A stretch of 64,000 nt of DNA from assembly GCF_947490415.1 (NCBI RefSeq), contig NZ_CANLGX010000002.1, positions 124,001 to 188,000 of the forward strand. Reading direction: 5' to 3'. This stretch comes from an uncultured Eudoraea sp. GTDB taxonomy: Bacteria; Bacteroidota; Bacteroidia; Flavobacteriales; Flavobacteriaceae. The translations under genes were made by a program, and so were the position numbers. The notes below the pieces were generated by a model that saw nothing but the letters and a program-made list of their open reading frames with translations, was not told the origin of the DNA and made no database searches. Below, one piece after another: positions 47,049-56,061 of this stretch. Each line of letters opens with the position of its first letter. The first letter of the stretch is position 1.

Positions 47049-47966
47049 ATGAAAATATCATTAATCCTGACTGCAATTCTGGTATTAATAATAACAAGTG
47101 AGGGCAATGCACAAATTGAATTGATTTTTAATGGGGTTCAATTAGAGGAATCTCTCCAAAGTGCAAAGGACAAAATTGAACCATTTACCGAAAAAATGGT
47201 ATTATTTGAAGTAGAAAATCCCACCTTTCCCTTATCCAAAGACCTTGAAGCCCATCTGGTTTGTAGTAATTACAAATCAAGTTACGGTACTATTTCCGAG
47301 TTGGTATTTACATTTGCTGATGATAAACTGGTATATATTCAGGCCCATGGAAATGCGATTGAGGCTATAACCGCTATAACAAAAGATACGGTTCAGAACT
47401 ATATGGATTATAGATTCTATCCAAAAGATCATATGGTTACCAAACCTTCAGAGGACAAAGTTTGGATTTTAACGGAGGATGCTATGCATCCAAATTTATT
47501 CACCTGGGATAACCCTTATTTGCCTTCCAACAAAGAGCCAAAAAAAATCACATACACTTCTGGGAGAATTCCCGATGTTATAAAATTGGGGGGTAATTTA
47601 GATCAATTAAAAACCAATTTAGAAAGAGCATCTGATTTCACCTTTACTATGGAATTGGACGGGAGTGATCCTAATGCACAATTGCAGATAGATTGTTTTG
47701 GAATTGAATATGCCGGTTTCCCCAGAAAATTTGAGGCGCGTTTCGGGGATGGTAAACTCAATGTTTTGTGGATACTAACCGGTAAGGGGGAGGAAGATCG
47801 CATTAGACAGAAACTTATATCTGAATATGGGCCGGTAATTTTTAAAGATGACAACTGGGAGGTTTTTGATAACTGGCAGGTAATACTGCGTAAAGACAAA
47901 CCGGAGGTCCTTGTGCTTACAGAAGAACTGGCTGTTTTCTACAAAAGAGATTACTTTAAACAATAA
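47049..47966 (+). CDS. Exported protein of unknown function
   Basis: The 305-residue product has a signal peptide (~1-21, ending GNAQ) and no recognised motif. The mature protein is beta-rich, with two similar-looking halves that each contain an EFxGxxY/F-type stretch (LVFTFADDKLVYIQA, EARFGDGKLNVLWI). It lies between the Crp/Fnr regulator and the sulfate permease on the same strand. Function unknown. Confidence 0.72.
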   Translation: MKISLILTAILVLIITSEGNAQIELIFNGVQLEESLQSAKDKIEPFTEKMVLFEVENPTFPLSKDLEAHLVCSNYKSSYGTISELVFTFADDKLVYIQAHGNAIEAITAITKDTVQNYMDYRFYPKDHMVTKPSEDKVWILTEDAMHPNLFTWDNPYLPSNKEPKKITYTSGRIPDVIKLGGNLDQLKTNLERASDFTFTMELDGSDPNAQLQIDCFGIEYAGFPRKFEARFGDGKLNVLWILTGKGEEDRIRQKLISEYGPVIFKDDNWEVFDNWQVILRKDKPEVLVLTEELAVFYKRDYFKQ

Positions 47967-48037
47967 CAATTATTATCTTTTGGTTTCCACTTATACGTAA
48001 TTGCAATTGGTAAGTCTTTCATTTATTGATTAAATAG

Positions 48038-48045
48038 TACTTTTG
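48038..48045 (+). promoter_or_regulatory. -7 promoter box abutting the SulP gene
   Basis: TACTTTTG is a perfect TAnnTTTG box, 4 nt before the SulP ATG. The transcript would be leaderless or nearly so. Confidence 0.45.
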
Positions 48046-48049
48046 ATTA

Positions 48050-49780
48050 ATGCGAAAATTTTTCCCAATTCTGCAAACGCTGCGAAGCTATAAAAGGAAA
48101 GAACTTCCAAAAGATATCCTCGCGGGTTTTAATGTAGCTATAGTGCTTATTCCACAAGGAATGGCGTATGCTATGATAGCCGGTTTGCCTCCGGTATACG
48201 GCTTGTATGCCTCCTTAATGCCGGTATTGGTGTATGTGTTGTTCGGTACTTCGAGAGCTCTTGCAATTGGACCTGTAGCCATGGATTCCTTGCTCGTAGC
48301 GGCAGGTTTGGGGACCCTGGCAATCGTGGGATTGGAGAACTATATTGCTCTTGCAATTTTGCTCGCCTTTATGGTGGGCGTTATTCAATTTGTTTTAGGC
48401 ATTTTTCGAATGGGATACCTGGTTACCTTTTTGGCTAAACCGGTAATCAGCGGATTCACATCTGCGGCTGCCGTGATTATAATTTTTAGTCAGTTAAAGC
48501 ACTTGCTTGGCGTGGAGATGGCGGGGAGTAATCAGTTTCACCGAATTTTTCTAAATGCTATTCAAAAAATTCCGGAAACGAATTTTTATGATTTGGCCAT
48601 AGGTTTAACGGGTATTTTGCTACTTATCGGCTTAAAGAAATGGAGTAGACATATCCCCGCAATTCTTATTATCGTTGTTCTTGGAATTTTATCCGTGTAT
48701 TTTTTAAATATGGAATCTCTGGGTATTAAGATTGTTGGTACAATTCCAAAAGGGTTACCTGGTTTTGTTTTACCGGTAATTGAAATGGACAATATAATGC
48801 AACTTTGGCCTATTGCAGTAACACTTGCTCTGATTGGATATCTTGAAGCTATTTCAATTGGCAAAGGTATTGAAGAGAAGAATGACGAAGATCGGATTGA
48901 TGCCAATCAGGAATTAGTGGCATTAGGTTCTGCCAATATGTTAGGATCCTTTTTGCAGTCCTACCCTGTTTCAGCAAGCTTTTCCAGATCTGCGATAAAT
49001 GATGAATCCGGATCAAAAAGCACACTATCCGGATTGTTTACGGTACTTCTGGTTTTGGTAACGCTCATGTTTCTTACGCCGCTTTTTTATTATTTACCAA
49101 ATGCAATTCTTGCAAGTATTATTATGGTATCTGTTTATGGTTTGATCGATTTGGAATATGCAAAACGGTTGTGGATCTATAGAAAAGATGAATTTATTGT
49201 TTTGATACTCACATTTTTGATAACCCTGTTTATCGGAATTACTCAGGGCATTCTTACAGGGGTCCTAATCTCTCTTTTGTTAATGGTTTACAGAACTTCC
49301 AAGCCTCATTTCGCAGTATTAAGTAAAATAAAAGATTCAGACTACTACAAAAATATTTCACGCTTTGGAGATGAAGTTATTTTACGGGATGATCTGCTCA
49401 TTGTGCGTTTTGATTCCCAGTTATACTTTGGAAATTCGGATTATTTCAAAAATCAGCTTTTTAAGTATATGAGTAAAAAAGGGGATAATTTGAAAGGAGT
49501 AATATTAAATGCTGAGGCGATTAATTATATAGATTCCACAGCTACCAGAATGTTAACTAAAGTCATTAAAAAAATCAGGAATGATGGAATTGAGTTCTAT
49601 ATTGCCGGTGCCATAGGTCCGACAAGGGATATTATTTTCAGGAGCGGTATAAGTGATGTACTGCCCAAAGAATTCCTATTCGTTAAAATAAAAGAGGCGG
49701 TGGCCCACTTTGATCATACAGATAATCCCACCGGCGAACATGAAAGAGTGGCTTATCAGCGGAATGAACCCCGTAACTAA
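48050..49780 (+). CDS. SulP-family anion (sulfate) permease with STAS domain
   Basis: The 576-residue product has the SulP transport core (~15-420), beginning DILAGFNVAIVLIPQGMAYAMIAGLPPVYG, and a cytoplasmic STAS domain (~440-550: LKGVILNAEAINYIDSTATRML). SulP proteins import sulfate, bicarbonate or other anions. The neighbouring cysteine and persulfide genes favour sulfate, by context only. Confidence 0.93.
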   Translation: MRKFFPILQTLRSYKRKELPKDILAGFNVAIVLIPQGMAYAMIAGLPPVYGLYASLMPVLVYVLFGTSRALAIGPVAMDSLLVAAGLGTLAIVGLENYIALAILLAFMVGVIQFVLGIFRMGYLVTFLAKPVISGFTSAAAVIIIFSQLKHLLGVEMAGSNQFHRIFLNAIQKIPETNFYDLAIGLTGILLLIGLKKWSRHIPAILIIVVLGILSVYFLNMESLGIKIVGTIPKGLPGFVLPVIEMDNIMQLWPIAVTLALIGYLEAISIGKGIEEKNDEDRIDANQELVALGSANMLGSFLQSYPVSASFSRSAINDESGSKSTLSGLFTVLLVLVTLMFLTPLFYYLPNAILASIIMVSVYGLIDLEYAKRLWIYRKDEFIVLILTFLITLFIGITQGILTGVLISLLLMVYRTSKPHFAVLSKIKDSDYYKNISRFGDEVILRDDLLIVRFDSQLYFGNSDYFKNQLFKYMSKKGDNLKGVILNAEAINYIDSTATRMLTKVIKKIRNDGIEFYIAGAIGPTRDIIFRSGISDVLPKEFLFVKIKEAVAHFDHTDNPTGEHERVAYQRNEPRN

Positions 49781-49807
49781 TGTTACTCATTTTAGAGCTA
49801 GAAGCAG

Positions 49808-49815
49808 TATTTTTG
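49808..49815 (+). promoter_or_regulatory. -7 promoter box before the MBL-rhodanese gene
   Basis: TATTTTTG is a perfect TAnnTTTG box, 22 nt before the ATG at 49838, the same distance as for argS. No correctly spaced TTG was seen. Confidence 0.45.
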
Positions 49816-49837
49816 AAAAAAATTAAGAACAAAAGCT

Positions 49838-51247
49838 ATGATCATAGAACAGATTTATACCGGATGCCTTGCACAGGGAGCGTATTATATTGAAAGCAAC
49901 GGCGAAGTTGCTATCATTGATCCCTTACGCGAAGTAATTCCTTATATAGACAGGGCGAAAAAAAATAAGGCTGAAATAAAATATATTTTTGAGACCCATT
50001 TCCATGCCGACTTCGTTAGTGGGCACGTTACATTAGCCAAGGAAACCGGGGCGCCTATTGTTTTCGGTCCCAATGCAAATCCTGCTTTTGAAGCAATCAT
50101 AGCTAAAGATGGTCAGGAATTTCCACTTGGAGAAATTACCATAAAAGTATTGCATACTCCTGGACATACTATGGAAAGTACCACTTATCTGCTGAGGGAC
50201 AAGACAGGTAAGGACTATGCTATTTTTTCAGGAGACACTTTGTTCCTGGGTGATGTAGGAAGACCAGATCTTGCCCAGAAAGCGGCGGATATGACGAAAG
50301 AAGACCTTGCCGGACTTTTGTTTGATAGTTTAAGGAGTAAAATTATGCCACTGGCAGACGATGTTATTGTTTATCCTGCGCACGGTGCCGGTTCAGCTTG
50401 CGGTAAGAACATGATGAAGGAAACTGTGGATACCCTGGGAAACCAAAAACAAATGAACTACGCGCTGCGGGCTAATATGACGCGAGAGGAATTTATAAAT
50501 GAAGTTACCGATGGCCTGCTTCCACCACCTAAATATTTTCCTTTAAATGTAAAAATGAATAAGGAGGGATATGAAGATATAGGTGATGTGTTAAAACGCG
50601 GTATGGCAGCACTTTCGCCAGATGCTTTTGAATTGGCAGCGAATGAAACCGGGGCTCTTGTATTGGATGTGCGGAACCAGGATGAATTTGTAAAAGGACA
50701 TATCCCACGTTCTATTTTTATTGGTTTGAACGGCGATTTTGCCCCATGGGTGGGTGCTTTGATTGCCGATGTTAAACAACCCTTATTATTGGTGACCCCG
50801 AGAGGAAAGGAAGAGGAGACAGTAACACGTTTGTCCAGGGTAGGATTTGATAACACCTTAGGTATCCTAAATGGTGGTTTTGATGCATGGGAAAAAGCGG
50901 GTAAAGATATAGACAAGATCATCGCATTATCCGCAGAAGAAGCCAAAGTTGTATTGAAAGATAAGCATTTACCCATTTTTGATGTTCGGAAGGAAAGCGA
51001 ATTTAAAGCAGAACATCTGGTTGATGCAAATAATGCCCCATTGGATATATTAAACGATCATTTGGCTGAATTTCCTAAAAACGAAACCTTTTATCTGCAT
51101 TGTGCGGGGGGGTATAGATCCGTTATTGCTGCCTCTATTCTCAAGGGCAGAGGAATACACAATTTGGTAGACATTACAGGAGGCATTGCCGAGCTGAAAA
51201 AGGCGGGAATGGAGGTAACTAATTATATCTGCCCCACTACGCAGTAA
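49838..51247 (+). CDS. Persulfide dioxygenase-like metallo-beta-lactamase fold with two rhodanese domains
   Basis: The 469-residue product has an N-terminal metallo-beta-lactamase fold (~1-240: THFHADFVSGH, HTPGHTMES, GDTLFLGDVGRPDL, VYPAHGAGSACG) of the ETHE1/persulfide dioxygenase type. Two rhodanese domains follow. The first (~265-355) has LLLVTPRGKEEE at the active loop and no Cys, so it is catalytically dead. The second (~365-460) keeps the active Cys in YLHCAGGYRS. It likely detoxifies sulfide-derived persulfides. Confidence 0.92.
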   Translation: MIIEQIYTGCLAQGAYYIESNGEVAIIDPLREVIPYIDRAKKNKAEIKYIFETHFHADFVSGHVTLAKETGAPIVFGPNANPAFEAIIAKDGQEFPLGEITIKVLHTPGHTMESTTYLLRDKTGKDYAIFSGDTLFLGDVGRPDLAQKAADMTKEDLAGLLFDSLRSKIMPLADDVIVYPAHGAGSACGKNMMKETVDTLGNQKQMNYALRANMTREEFINEVTDGLLPPPKYFPLNVKMNKEGYEDIGDVLKRGMAALSPDAFELAANETGALVLDVRNQDEFVKGHIPRSIFIGLNGDFAPWVGALIADVKQPLLLVTPRGKEEETVTRLSRVGFDNTLGILNGGFDAWEKAGKDIDKIIALSAEEAKVVLKDKHLPIFDVRKESEFKAEHLVDANNAPLDILNDHLAEFPKNETFYLHCAGGYRSVIAASILKGRGIHNLVDITGGIAELKKAGMEVTNYICPTTQ

Positions 51248-51346
51248 TATGATTAAGATCATGGTTTGTGTTAGTTACCCATCTTACTTTTAAAGACGGA
51301 ATATAAAGGTAAAAGTGCTTTTTTACCTTTTTAAAAGTTTGGGATT

Positions 51347-51565
51347 ATGAAACGAAACATGGGAAGAATCGATAAGATTATTCGCTTTACCGTTGCCGTT
51401 ATTATTGCCTTATTGGTATACTACGAGGTAGTTGAGGGGGCGATTTCTTATATTTTATTAGCGGTTGCCGCTGTTTTTGTATTGACCAGTCTAACAGGCT
51501 TTTGTCCGCTTTATGGTGTTTTTGGTTTAAATTCATGCAAGGTGAAAAAAGTGGATAAACCTTAA
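51347..51565 (+). CDS. YgaP-like membrane domain protein (DUF2892)
   Basis: The 72-residue product has two membrane segments (~10-27 and ~30-48) and the DUF2892 ending LTGFCPLYGVFGLNSCKV. In E. coli YgaP this domain is fused to a rhodanese; here it is a separate gene right after the MBL-rhodanese protein. It may form a membrane-bound sulfur-transfer partner, which is an inference from the fusion in YgaP. Confidence 0.85.
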   Translation: MKRNMGRIDKIIRFTVAVIIALLVYYEVVEGAISYILLAVAAVFVLTSLTGFCPLYGVFGLNSCKVKKVDKP

Positions 51566-51616
51566 AATTTCCATTAAAAACTTGATTGAATTAATAAATA
51601 ATTAGTCTTCTGCGAT

Positions 51617-51745
51617 ATGAAGTTAATAAGTATTCCTTTGGTTGATTGGAGTAATGGCATAATAATGATTGCTGTTTTTGCCTTTGTTGTGATTGCAATG
51701 ATTGCTGTTTTGGTAAGTCTTATGAATAGTGGCAAAAGGAGATAA
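51617..51745 (+). CDS. Very small membrane protein
   Basis: A 42-residue reading frame, MKLISIPLVDWSNGIIMIAV then FAFVVIAMIAVLVSLMNS and a GKRR end. It has one clear membrane span (~14-36) and a positive C-terminus. The start follows the YgaP-like gene by 51 nt. Amino-acid use (membrane span plus charged end, no rare residues) supports a real gene. Confidence 0.55.
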   Translation: MKLISIPLVDWSNGIIMIAVFAFVVIAMIAVLVSLMNSGKRR

Positions 51746-51934
51746 GTAAATTGAGTTTACAAGTATTTCCGGCAGATTATTGAGTGCTTTTTCTTGAGAT
51801 CCTTATTTTTTAGGTGTCTGATGATATTTTATTCTTCATATTTACTCATATTGATAAAAAGTTTATAGTTTTAGATCTTTATAAAGCAACTCTTTATATA
51901 TAAACCATCTCATAGTTACTATTTGCTACAGGAA

Positions 51935-52117
51935 ATGATTAAAAACTTTATTGAAAGGATTGGAGCAATGAATGTATTATTACTTCTGGTTGTTCTGTCC
52001 ATAATTGTTGTTTCAGAATATATGTTTCTATCCGGAAACAAATTAGATGCCATCTTTGTTGCCTTTTGGGCTCCAACTATTTTGGGCTTTATGAACTATT
52101 TAAAGTATAGAAAATAA
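51935..52117 (+). CDS. Small membrane protein
   Basis: A 60-residue product (MIKNFIERIGAMNVLLLLVV...) with two hydrophobic segments (~12-32 and ~38-52). The ATG at 51935 is preferred over an upstream in-frame TTG at 51923 because it follows CAGGAA. Its stop overlaps the next start (TAATG), indicating translational coupling. No homologue is recognised. Confidence 0.6.
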   Translation: MIKNFIERIGAMNVLLLLVVLSIIVVSEYMFLSGNKLDAIFVAFWAPTILGFMNYLKYRK

Positions 52118-52218
52118 TGGATTTTATCTTGATTTACTCCATTATTGTAGCTATCATCTTTGTGATTTGGTTATTTTTTGTGGTTCGGATGTACAATGAA
52201 ATGGATAAATATAAATAG
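52117..52218 (+). CDS. Very small membrane protein, coupled to the upstream gene
   Basis: A 33-residue frame, MDFILIYSIIVAIIFVIWLF then FVVRMYNEMDKYK. One membrane span (~3-23) is followed by a charged end. The ATG overlaps the TAA of the preceding gene by one base (TAATG). It converges on the exonuclease gene. Confidence 0.5.
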   Translation: MDFILIYSIIVAIIFVIWLFFVVRMYNEMDKYK

Positions 52219-52255
52219 ATTCACTTACACATCTGCTTTTTGCGGAAGTCGCTCC

Positions 52256-53653
52256 TCAGACCTTTTGCACAGATTTAAGGATACCTGAAGAAAAGTCCAG
52301 TATTGAGTTTGGGTTTTTTACCCTGTGCGTTTGAATAAGTCGGGTTGTTTCCAGATTGTCTTTTTGCGGCGTAATATATGCTAATATATCTTCAATAGAA
52401 TTAACAGGAGCACTTTGGGGAACAAATCCGTAACCGGAATATACACCTTCCTGTACAAGCACTAATGCGTCTTCATCAATAGTTCTTCCTTTGTCTTTTA
52501 TGATATACGTTTGTTTTTCCGACAACATATTATCAATTGCAGCCTGTACCCTTTTATTATAGGCTGCCGCCGCTTCTTTACCACGGCAAATACCTTTGCA
52601 GTTAGCTACCCTGAAATGTGAACATGAATCTACGTTTTCCTGTAAATGGCAATATTTAGGGCATAGATTATAGGCGATACACATTTGTTCTATAAAAAGG
52701 CGGCAGTCTGTGGTATTGTAAAAAGTAATCAAGGATCGCGGTACCTGGCTTAATTTGTTAAATGCAAGGTGCATTATCCCTTGCCGGTCTTCATAGGAGA
52801 AAACCCCATAAGGAACCACATTTCTTTTTTGCGCCCTGTTGTATAAGGGGTAATGATGTTTTATGGCGGCAGATTCCATTAAAAGCGCTAACAGCTCATT
52901 GCCTGAAAGTTCAAAATCTATATTAGAAGTCTCTCTGCACATTTGCACTTCTTTGGTAGACTTATCGTAAAAGTGGCTTAGGACCCTTTTCTTAATGTTT
53001 TTGGCTTTTCCAACATAAATGTTCTCCCCTTTACTGTTTTTAAAGTAGTAGATACCCGGTTTTGAGGGTAGCCTTTCATATACTTCCCGTTGTAGGGAAG
53101 GAGGCAGTGTTGCCTCTTGAGAACGGGCATTTAAAAATGAACTAAAAACAGTCTCGGAATTTTCTGTTTCCAATAATTTTCTAAACAAAATGACGGTAGC
53201 ATGTGCATCACCCCGGGCCCGGTGCCTGTCTGTAATAGGTATATCTAATGAAGTACACAATTTACCCAGGCTGTATGAAGAAAATCCCGGAATCAACCTT
53301 CTGGATAAACGTACGGTACAGAGTTTTTTTCTGACGAAGGAAATACCAATAGTTCTGAATTCTTCTTTAATTACGTTGTAATCGAAATTAACACTGTGGG
53401 CCACAAAAATTGTGTCCTGTGTTATTTCCAAAATCTGGGGAGCAATCTCCATAAGTGTTGGTGCATCGCGCACCATATGGTTGTCAATTCCTGTTAGGCC
53501 GGTAATAAAATAAGGAATTTCACATTCAGGATTTACCAGTGAGGTGAATTCATCCACCACCTTTTGACCATCAAACTTAAAGATGGCTATCTCTGTTATT
53601 TTATTGCCCTTTATACCGTTTCCGGTAGTTTCTATATCTACGATGGAATACAA
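52256..53653 (-). CDS. DEDDh exonuclease fused to a GIY-YIG nuclease
   Basis: The 465-residue product starts with a DnaQ-type 3'-5' exonuclease (~1-165: SIVDIETTGNG, the first Asp-Glu pair; AHSVNFDYNVIKEEF; RHRARGDAHAT). A UvrC/Cho-like GIY-YIG domain follows (~190-280: KPGIYYFKNSKGENIYVGKAKNIKKRV). The C-terminal part (~280-465) has a Cys group (CPKYCH...CSHF...CKGIC) that may bind metal. Related fusions in Bacteroidota are thought to act in DNA repair. Confidence 0.92.
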   Translation of the reverse strand: MYSIVDIETTGNGIKGNKITEIAIFKFDGQKVVDEFTSLVNPECEIPYFITGLTGIDNHMVRDAPTLMEIAPQILEITQDTIFVAHSVNFDYNVIKEEFRTIGISFVRKKLCTVRLSRRLIPGFSSYSLGKLCTSLDIPITDRHRARGDAHATVILFRKLLETENSETVFSSFLNARSQEATLPPSLQREVYERLPSKPGIYYFKNSKGENIYVGKAKNIKKRVLSHFYDKSTKEVQMCRETSNIDFELSGNELLALLMESAAIKHHYPLYNRAQKRNVVPYGVFSYEDRQGIMHLAFNKLSQVPRSLITFYNTTDCRLFIEQMCIAYNLCPKYCHLQENVDSCSHFRVANCKGICRGKEAAAAYNKRVQAAIDNMLSEKQTYIIKDKGRTIDEDALVLVQEGVYSGYGFVPQSAPVNSIEDILAYITPQKDNLETTRLIQTHRVKNPNSILDFSSGILKSVQKV

Positions 53654-53810
53654 TACTTCTATTTAATGGAATTTGAAGAGGTAAGTTAATAAGAAAAATC
53701 AAGCCGCTCAAAAACCTTTTCCGGCAGTCATCTGCAACTCAATCAGTTTCTGTTGATGAAATGGAAAAATATGATTAGTTTTAAGTGCCCTTCCCGTTGA
53801 ATAATGAAAT

Positions 53811-55211
53811 ATGAAACTGACATTATTTTTTAAGGTCCTTTATAGAAGTGTCTTCGGTTTTCTTATTATTATTTCTATTTCATGTAAAGAAAACCAGGAG
53901 ATAAAAACAACTTCTAATTTTAAGATCTTACCGGAAATAAAAACTTCATTAGCTGATTTGGTCAGGGTATGGTATCCCATCTCCATTGATAGTATAAACG
54001 GTGGATTTTATCCGGATTTTAACTATAAATGGGAGAAAGAAGGTGAACAAAAAAAGATGCTGGTAACTCAGGCCCGTCATATCTGGACCGCTTCAGCACT
54101 CGCCGATTTCTATGGGGATAGTACTTATAACAAAATTGCGGCCCATGGCTATCACTTTTTAAGGGATCAGATGTGGGATACAAAATACGGCGGATTCCAC
54201 ACACTTTTGGTAAATGTTGGGGACTCCTTCAAACCTTCGGCAAGTACAAAAAGTTCCTACGGCAATGCCTTTGCTATTTATGGATTGGCAGCCTTCTATG
54301 GTATATCTAAAGATTCAACAGCACTCAATTTGGCGAAGAAAACCTTCTATTGGTTAGAAGAACATGCACATGATCCTATGTATAAAGGCTATTTTGATGT
54401 TCTGCATCTGGATGGTTCCTGGATGCTCGATGTTGAAGAAAACGATAAGGAGTACGACAACTTTATCCGCAAGGACTGGAAGGATCAAAACTCTTCCATA
54501 CATCTTATGGAAGCATTTACAGCACTTTACGAGGTATGGCCCAACCCCTTGTTAAAAGAACGTTTGGAAGAACTTTTAATGCTGATAAGAGATACAATCA
54601 CTACTCAGAAGGGATTTCTCACCTTACATTTAGAACGAGATTGGACGCCTGTTTCTTTTAAGGATTCAACGGAAACTTACAGAACAGAAAATTTTTGGCT
54701 GGATCACGTTTCATTCGGACACGATGTGGAGACAGGATTTCTTCTCCTGGAAGCTGCTCAGGCACTCTATCACCAAAAAGACAGCATTACAATGATCATC
54801 GCTAAAAGGATGGTAGATCATGGAATAGACCGTGGATGGGACCTGGAGAGAGGAGGTTTTTTTGATGGAGGATATTATTTGGATGACTCGGATGTCTGTA
54901 CTATCTTGAATCCGGCAAAAATCTGGTGGTCTCAGGCTGAAGGGCTGAATGCTTTACTGCTAATGTCGCAATTGTATCCCGATGAAAAGGAATACTATGA
55001 ATTATTTGAAAAACAATGGCAGTATATAAATGAACATATGATAGACCATACCTATGGCGGATGGTATGACGAAGGACTCGATTCAAATCCCGAAGCCGTT
55101 CAACATGTTAAGGCCCAGATCTGGAAGGTTAATTATCATAATATCAGGGCATTGATTAATGTAATACAGATGCTCGAAGGAAGGTTTAAACTTACTAATA
55201 ACGAGCCTTAG
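53811..55211 (+). CDS. N-acylglucosamine 2-epimerase family lipoprotein
   Basis: The 466-residue product has a lipoprotein signal (ISISC, Cys about residue 25) and the (alpha/alpha)6 barrel of AGE/cellobiose 2-epimerases. Family motifs are QARHIWTASALADFYGD, SSIHLMEAFTALYEVWP, WWSQAEGLNALL and GGWYDEGLD, and KVNYHNIRAL. Sugar epimerase or isomerase activity outside the cytoplasm is inferred. It is the first gene of a four-gene operon and ends 20 nt before the SDR gene. Confidence 0.88.
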   Translation: MKLTLFFKVLYRSVFGFLIIISISCKENQEIKTTSNFKILPEIKTSLADLVRVWYPISIDSINGGFYPDFNYKWEKEGEQKKMLVTQARHIWTASALADFYGDSTYNKIAAHGYHFLRDQMWDTKYGGFHTLLVNVGDSFKPSASTKSSYGNAFAIYGLAAFYGISKDSTALNLAKKTFYWLEEHAHDPMYKGYFDVLHLDGSWMLDVEENDKEYDNFIRKDWKDQNSSIHLMEAFTALYEVWPNPLLKERLEELLMLIRDTITTQKGFLTLHLERDWTPVSFKDSTETYRTENFWLDHVSFGHDVETGFLLLEAAQALYHQKDSITMIIAKRMVDHGIDRGWDLERGGFFDGGYYLDDSDVCTILNPAKIWWSQAEGLNALLLMSQLYPDEKEYYELFEKQWQYINEHMIDHTYGGWYDEGLDSNPEAVQHVKAQIWKVNYHNIRALINVIQMLEGRFKLTNNEP

Positions 55212-55231
55212 GCAACTATAAAATAAACGAT

Positions 55232-56005
55232 GTGAAATTTGATTTGACAAATAAAAAAGCCATTGTTACAGGAGGTGGTAGTGGTATTGGAAGGGCAATT
55301 GCCATGGCACTGGCCGAGCAGGGGGCTGAGGTACATATTCTCGAAATAAATGCGAAACCGGCTAAAGAAACAGCAGCTGAAATAAAGGCTACAGGAGGTG
55401 ATGCCCAGGCTCATACCTGTGATATTTCTAACCAAAAGGATGTTATTAAAACGGTTGAGGCCATAAAAGCAGACGGAGCAATAGACATTCTGATCAACAA
55501 TGCGGGTATTGCCCATATTGGGAATGTCGAGTTAACTACCGAAGCGGATATCGACAGGGTATATCAGGTAAATATTAAAGGGGTCTATAATTGCATCTAT
55601 GCCTGCATCAAAAACATGAAAGAAAGGGGAGGAGTGATTATAAATATGGCATCCGTTGCAGCAACGGTGGGAATATCAGACAGGTTTGCCTATTCTATGA
55701 CCAAAGGTGCTGTACTTACAATGACCTATTCTGTGGCTAAAGATTACCTCTCCTATGGAATACGATGTAATAGCATCTCACCGGCAAGAGTACATACCCC
55801 TTTTGTTGATGGTTACCTCAAACAAAATTATCCGGGTATGGAAAAGGAAATGTTTAAAAGATTGTCCGAAACACAACCAATAGGGAGAATGGGCAGGCCC
55901 GAAGAAATAGCCAACCTGGCCGTGTATCTATGTTCTGATGAAGCCTCTTTTATTACGGGTACGGATTTTCCAATAGACGGCGGTTTTATTAAACTGAACG
56001 GATAA
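55232..56005 (+). CDS. SDR oxidoreductase, probable sugar-acid dehydrogenase
   Basis: Classical SDR of 257 residues starting at a GTG. Motifs are TGGGSGIGRAIA, NNAGIAH, a catalytic Ser (MASVAA) and YSMTKGAV (Tyr and Lys), and GTDFPIDGGF. Together with its neighbours it fits a 2-keto-3-deoxy-L-fuconate or L-fucose dehydrogenase role, but other sugar acids are possible. The GTG overlaps an ATG-TGA at 55230-55235, so the ATG cannot be the start. Confidence 0.88.
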   Translation: MKFDLTNKKAIVTGGGSGIGRAIAMALAEQGAEVHILEINAKPAKETAAEIKATGGDAQAHTCDISNQKDVIKTVEAIKADGAIDILINNAGIAHIGNVELTTEADIDRVYQVNIKGVYNCIYACIKNMKERGGVIINMASVAATVGISDRFAYSMTKGAVLTMTYSVAKDYLSYGIRCNSISPARVHTPFVDGYLKQNYPGMEKEMFKRLSETQPIGRMGRPEEIANLAVYLCSDEASFITGTDFPIDGGFIKLNG

Positions 56006-56061
56006 ATTTATGCAACTGGGATTGTGCGTCGGAATGAAGGTTATAACTAAAATTTATCTCT

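Noticed and set aside
55230-55235. ATG followed at once by TGA overlapping the GTG start of the SDR gene
   Set aside because: A one-codon frame; could be a minimal uORF but nothing else supports that.
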